Shown piece after piece: positions 60,501-64,000 of a stretch of DNA of 64,000 nucleotides. The translations under genes were made by a program, and so were the position numbers. The DNA comes from Numida meleagris (taxonomy: Eukaryota > Chordata > Aves > Galliformes > Numididae), in contig NC_034409.1 of the NCBI RefSeq assembly GCF_002078875.1, positions 102,581,226 to 102,645,225 on the forward strand. The letters run 5' to 3'. Position 1 is the stretch's first letter. Every line of letters begins with the position of its first letter. Below the pieces are notes generated by a model. It was not told the DNA's origin. It saw only the letters and a program-made list of their open reading frames with translations, and ran no database searches.

Positions 60501-61619
60501 CTTTCCCAAAAGTGGGTCAGCCTTCACATTTCAGGTTCTACCTAGAATTGGATTTTGACCACGTGTTGAACTGAAGGAGTTAAAATGCACTGCAGGGGTC
60601 AAATGAGGATGTGTGTACTGTGTAAAATAAGATGGAGTGCTTGAGTGTGATAACTGGGCATTGTGTTGTCAGGGCTTTCAGTTTAACCAAACTTTGAGTT
60701 TCTCTGCTTCTCTGTGCAGGCACGTGGGTGACCTCGGCAATGTGACCGCTAAAGGAGGAGTGGCAGAAGTAGAAATCGAAGATTCCGTCATTTCTCTTAC
60801 TGGAGCACACAGCATCGTTGGCCGTACCATGGTGGTAAGTGCCTTGCTGCTGACCTAGGGGCTTGAAAGAGTGGTGGGCTAGTTCTAGGTGTTTGACATA
60901 CAACTTGTAGCGTGGGGTTTATGATATGGTGACTCTTAATTACTATGAGATGTTAATTTTCTGCTGGCTGCCTTGAGGATGTTTTTGAGTTTGCTTCTGG
61001 CTGTGTGTGATTGAAAGCAAGCTGAGCTGAGTAGGGAACCAGTAGTCTGGCACAAATGCTATCAGTGAAAGGCATGGCAATAGGCTCTTAAGCGTGGGAC
61101 AAGAGTGTGTGCTTCTCTGACAATCAAAGTAGCAGGGAGATCTGCAATGTAACACGTGCGGTGCAGTGGCTGGGGTGCTGCACCTTCACCGCGGTGCTCA
61201 GCCTTGTGCTCTGAGCGTGAACTGCAAGTCTGAGTTTGCTCTTGGATTAGTGGTAACTTTCTGAAATGTGGGGTTCTGTTGACTTCCAGTTCAAACAAAT
61301 ACAACTGAAAGCGATGCGTCTTTCCGGGCAAGTTTAGTCCTAAATTTTTAGTGTATCAGTTTGGCATTCAGCATTACAAAATGGGTAAGTGCTTTCTGTT
61401 CTGTAAGGCCTCGCTGGTAGCTGGCGGTCACTGCTAGTATGTGCGTAGTGAAAAATGTTGGTTAGTTATGCAATAACATGAATTAAGGTATCTTCAATTC
61501 TCTTCTAGGTCCATGCAAAATGTGATGACCTGGGTAGAGGGGGAGATAATGAGAGCAAACTAACTGGAAATGCTGGACCTCGTTTAGCTTGTGGTGTAAT
61601 TGGAATAGCCAAGTGCTAA
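57429..61619 (+). CDS. SOD1: Cu/Zn superoxide dismutase 1, complete five-exon gene
   Basis: Cytosolic homodimeric enzyme that converts superoxide to oxygen and hydrogen peroxide. The coding sequence joins 57,429-57,503, 57,971-58,064, 58,530-58,599, 60,720-60,834 and 61,509-61,619 (465 bp, 154 residues plus stop). The start ATG has a strong context (A at -3, G at +4). Copper ligands His47, His49, His64 and His120 are present, as are zinc ligands His64, His72, His81 and Asp84. The Cys58-Cys146 disulfide pair and the guiding Arg143 are also intact. Length, Leu4 and the Lys-Cys end are the avian form; one codon fewer than human in exon 4 is also avian. The exon pattern matches vertebrate SOD1. 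All acceptors are AG; donors are GT except the first, which is GC. Local oddities are Ser111 and Cys123 (see findings). Confidence 0.98.
57557..57567 (+). promoter_or_regulatory. Antioxidant-response / NF-E2 type site in SOD1 intron 1
   Basis: TGCTGAGTCAT matches the NF-E2 consensus exactly. Its last ten bases fit GCNNNGTCAY, the reverse complement of the ARE core bound by NRF2-small MAF. It lies 54 bp after the exon 1 donor, still in the CpG island. Confidence 0.6.
57711..57875 (+). repeat. CR1 LINE fragment inside SOD1 intron 1
   Basis: Blocks 'ggtgggcatggaacaggctg', 'gggcacggccccaagtgtcg' and 'gacaactctcagacatacgt' match the CR1 subfamily seen at 20,285, in the same orientation as SOD1. 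The 3' tail has decayed. Confidence 0.88.
57971..58064 (+). CDS. SOD1: SOD1 coding exon 2
   Basis: 94 bp encoding residues 26-56 plus the first base of Gly57. It carries the [10 protein letters not shown] motif with copper ligands His47 and His49. Donor GTAAGA. Confidence 0.98.
58065..58529 (+). other. SOD1: SOD1 intron 2
   Basis: 465 bp, GTAAGA to TTTCAG. It contains an AP-1 type TGAGTCA at 58,353-58,359 and otherwise nothing recognised. Confidence 0.95.
58530..58599 (+). CDS. SOD1: SOD1 coding exon 3
   Basis: 70 bp, residues 57 (part) to 80 (part). It encodes Cys58 of the disulfide, the bridging His64 and zinc ligand His72 ([10 protein letters not shown]). Donor GTGAGT. Confidence 0.98.
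58600..60719 (+). other. SOD1: SOD1 intron 3
   Basis: 2,120 bp, the largest intron, from GTGAGT to TGTGCAG. It is AT-rich with no recognisable CR1 or gene. Open frames inside it have no motif. Confidence 0.95.
60720..60834 (+). CDS. SOD1: SOD1 coding exon 4
   Basis: 115 bp, residues 80 (part) to 119. It carries zinc ligands His81 and Asp84 in [10 protein letters not shown]. Three bases shorter than human exon 4, as in other birds. Donor GTAAGT. Confidence 0.98.
60835..61508 (+). other. SOD1: SOD1 intron 4
   Basis: 674 bp, GTAAGT to CTTCTAG. No repeat is recognised. Confidence 0.95.
61509..61619 (+). CDS. SOD1: SOD1 coding exon 5
   Basis: 111 bp, residues 120-154 plus stop TAA. It encodes copper ligand His120, the electrostatic loop ([18 protein letters not shown]), Arg143 and Cys146. 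Confidence 0.98.
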   Translation, partial: VHAKCDDLGRGGDNESKLTGNAGPRLACGVIGIAKC

Positions 61620-61800
61620 CTGTTGTACCTGAAATGCTTAAGATGGCAGTGGGAAATGAGCTGTATTCCATTGTGATCGTTGTACTTGCTCTTCCTTGTG
61701 CAAGCAAAAGATTTATCACTTAATCTCATTACTACTCTGCGTTCTTGAGTATCAGTTCGACTGGTGGATACTGACATAATTTTGTATTATGTATATTGCA

Positions 61801-61806
61801 ATTAAA
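61801..61806 (+). terminator. SOD1: Proximal poly(A) signal of SOD1
   Basis: ATTAAA, the common single-base variant, 182 bp after the stop codon. Confidence 0.7.
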
Positions 61807-62052
61807 GTGATACTAATGGAAAAATCTCTGTAGTCTTCTGCTAAAGCCTCTGCTGTAACCATTTGAAGTGCAGTCTTCGCTAACTGGAACTCCCGTTCTG
61901 TGTAATGGAAGATGGTTAGTAGGGATCACGTGCTGAACACCAAAGCTGCTCCTGTATTATGGGATTTAGAAGATGAGTCCTAGGAGCTCTAGCAGGGCTA
62001 CTCACCAAATAGCAGTAGGCAGTTTGCAGCACTGTATGTTTCAAACTTGAGT

Positions 62053-62058
62053 AATAAA
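62053..62058 (+). terminator. SOD1: Distal poly(A) signal of SOD1
   Basis: Canonical AATAAA with a GT-rich downstream element within about 20 bp. Confidence 0.65.
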
Positions 62059-62080
62059 CTTGCTGGGCAAAACATATGTT

Positions 62081-64000
62081 GGTCTTGCAGTCTATTTAAA
62101 CGCTACCAGCTGATTTGGTAATGCAGAAGGAAGGCTTGGACTTCATGGCAGTAGTTTGCAAGACACCAATAGCATCCAACAAATTGCACTGGGGTAACAA
62201 CCTCGGAGCTGCTGCCTGGCTCTGTGCATTCCTGTCAGTGTTCCGTATCCTGTAGTAATAACCTGGCACCCTCTCCGTATCCCAGCCAGTGCCTTTATGC
62301 TTTCTTACAGAGGTGTCCACTTGCTGTATAATGTGACAAGTGCTGGGTAACACAGGTGTGACCCTGAAGTGTGCAGGGTAGTCTGTTCGCAGCACATGAC
62401 GTTGTGCAGCCTCAGGGTAGGGGATGGGCTGTTGTGGGTGGATGCTGAAACCTCCCTGCAGTGAGAATTCCGGGCAGTGCTCAGTGGATGGGTGGGTGTT
62501 CAGGCTGGAGGCATTAGTGAGGGCATCTTCAAGCTCTACAGAGGTTTCTGACAGGGAGAAAGTCTGGAATAAAAAGCATCTACAGAGACAGGAGTTGTGT
62601 ATTCAAGTTTTGTCAGTGGTGTGATCACCGTGTGATTGTGCCGGCTTTTGATTTTCTTGTATGTACCTTGTAGACACAGATTTCCAAGTTTTTTATAGAT
62701 AAAATTATGAATTTTAATGAAGACTTGTATCAACATTCCTCTTGTACATAAGTGATATTCGTGGAAGTAGTCGGTTGTACTTCCAGTGACACCCAAATTC
62801 CAGTGTAGCATGTTACAAATGGAATGGCTTTCAGTAGAGCAAGAATACTGTAAAAACACTGAACTTACCACCATTACAGGTGGCAACCAAATGTGTGTCC
62901 AGCCTCTACCCACCTGTACCTCTTTGGGTGGATTGGCCTGTGCTGTCATTGAGCTGCAGCTGGAGTAAGATAGTAGGTGTACCTTTTGACTTGCTTCTTA
63001 AGCATTGAGAATCCTAGAATGCTTTGAAGATGCCTAGTACCACCACAACCTCCTTACAGTTAGAAGCTTAGAGGATGGCTGTGCTGTCTCCCTGTTCCCT
63101 AAGTGAGGGGAAAGCAGCAGGTGTGTGTGACAACAGTAGGGTGAGCAGCATAGGATGGGAGCTCTGGCAGCTCCTCTGCTCAGCCAGCCTCAGCGCTAAG
63201 CCCTGCTGCTCTGCAAGCAGAGCTTCGTGTTCAGCTGTCCTTGCCATTGTTGGCTGAACTGTCTGATCAGGCACTACCCAGAAGCCAGTGCTTATCGAAG
63301 GAGGGAGAAGCAGTACTTGGTTTATGTATATACACACACCCTTAAGTGGCAGGCATAGGCTCAATAATCAAGGTATTAATTGCTAACACTACGGTGTCTT
63401 TATCAGTAATGGATGCTTACACTGAGCTGACTATTCAAATACAGATTTGTCTCTTTCTAAAGCTGGAGATTTGGAAGCTAGTTCAAGAGCAGGGTATACT
63501 TATATTGGGGTTGCATCCCCAGCAGGTTTACTGCACGGCTACTGCTTCAGAAGGCAGCAGGAACTCATTCTGCAGGCAGCATCCAAAGTTTTCCCTAGGC
63601 ACTGCTTCTCAGTTTCCCAGAAAGGGAGAGAACGCTGAGGTGGCGTTTGTGTGAACAGATAAACCTTCCATTTCTTTTATTCTTGCCTTGAATCCTACCT
63701 CCATACAGAATTATGGCAGTCCTTACTGAGACGGTCTTAAACATGACATTGGTGTCTGGCTGCATATGGAAAAATTTAAGTTCTACTGGCCCAGCATGAA
63801 GCAAACATGAAGGACACAAGTTTTAACACATGGAAGTTGAGTTCACTACGAGTATGTAAACAGTTTTTTTTCTCTTTATTCTGCTATTGCAAGAACATAA
63901 AAATATATGTCCTCTTCCCAATCCGTAAATCCATATTTGCTTTCCCTCCCCTCTCCCTCCCCGAGAAAAAAAGTTCCTCTGCCGCAGAGCAGCTATGAAA
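62081..64000. other. Downstream flank of SOD1, nothing assigned
   Basis: No coding exon or CR1 copy is recognised. By synteny the 3' end of SCAF4 on the minus strand should be near. Minus-strand AATAAA occurs at about 63,676 and 63,875 but I see no supporting exon. A pyrimidine-rich tract lies at 63,943-63,961. Confidence 0.4.

Larger units (their letters stand above)
61620..62080 (+). other. SOD1: SOD1 3' UTR with two tandem poly(A) signals
   Basis: ATTAAA at 61,801-61,806 would give a 3' UTR of about 200 nt. AATAAA at 62,053-62,058, followed by a GT-rich stretch (TATGTTGGTCTTG), would give about 460 nt. Two message sizes from tandem signals are known for mammalian SOD1. Actual use here is inferred. 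Confidence 0.75.

Noticed and set aside
62081..64000. 3' exon of SCAF4 on the minus strand
   Set aside because: Expected from synteny, but no frame here shows recognisable SCAF4 residues or a convincing acceptor, so I do not annotate it.
1..64000. CRISPR arrays, bacterial operons, insertion sequences
   Set aside because: Spliced gene, CpG islands and CR1 repeats show vertebrate DNA; no regularly spaced direct repeats were seen.
1..64000. tRNA, rRNA or small nuclear RNA genes
   Set aside because: I saw no A-box/B-box pair or recognisable RNA gene sequence while reading, but a covariance-model search was not possible.

Overview
The window is vertebrate nuclear DNA from a bird. Three things show this: about twenty copies or fragments of the CR1 LINE, many ending in the diagnostic 8-bp-type 3' tail (ATTCTATGATTCT); absence of Alu, L1 or B-type repeats; and a complete five-exon SOD1 gene encoding an avian-type Cu/Zn superoxide dismutase that starts MATLKAVC and ends in Lys-Cys. 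The CR1 subfamily mix suggests Galloanserae (landfowl or waterfowl), at low confidence. The SOD1 protein differs at several positions from chicken SOD1 as I remember it, so I do not call the species.

Layout. Bases 1-37,600 are non-coding and moderately AT-rich, with scattered CR1 fragments, one 1.2-kb CR1 copy that still has a 368-codon reverse-transcriptase frame (1,021-2,240, minus), homopolymer runs and a possible MIR-like relic. From 37,600 to 39,215 lies a strong CpG island with six CCAAT/ATTGG boxes, a YY1-like motif and a consensus splice donor on the minus strand at 38,601. By conserved vertebrate synteny (TIAM1 minus, SOD1 plus, SCAF4 minus) I infer that this is a non-coding first exon and promoter of TIAM1, and that 1-38,600 is its first intron. 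The synteny assignment is inference; no TIAM1 codons are in the window.

From 39,241 to 57,100 the DNA is intergenic. It holds a nested CR1 cluster, a complete solo LTR with a 6-bp target-site duplication (39,961-40,489), more CR1 copies, a 15-bp tandem repeat, and a second, older LTR fragment of the same family in the opposite orientation (from 56,625). The second LTR fragment sits about 500-750 bp upstream of the SOD1 start site.

SOD1 occupies about 57,365-62,080 on the plus strand. It has a TATA box, three inverted CCAAT boxes, a CpG island, a GC-AG first intron, an antioxidant-response/NF-E2 type site just inside intron 1, five coding exons of 75, 94, 70, 115 and 111 bp, and two tandem poly(A) signals. 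All Cu and Zn ligands are intact. The remaining 1.9 kb (62,090-64,000) shows nothing I can assign. The next gene expected by synteny, SCAF4 on the minus strand, would lie here or just beyond.

I found no previously undescribed multi-gene system. The observations most worth checking are the paired LTRs flanking the interval between the two promoters, the SOD1 regulatory and splice features, and the CCAAT-dense CpG island.
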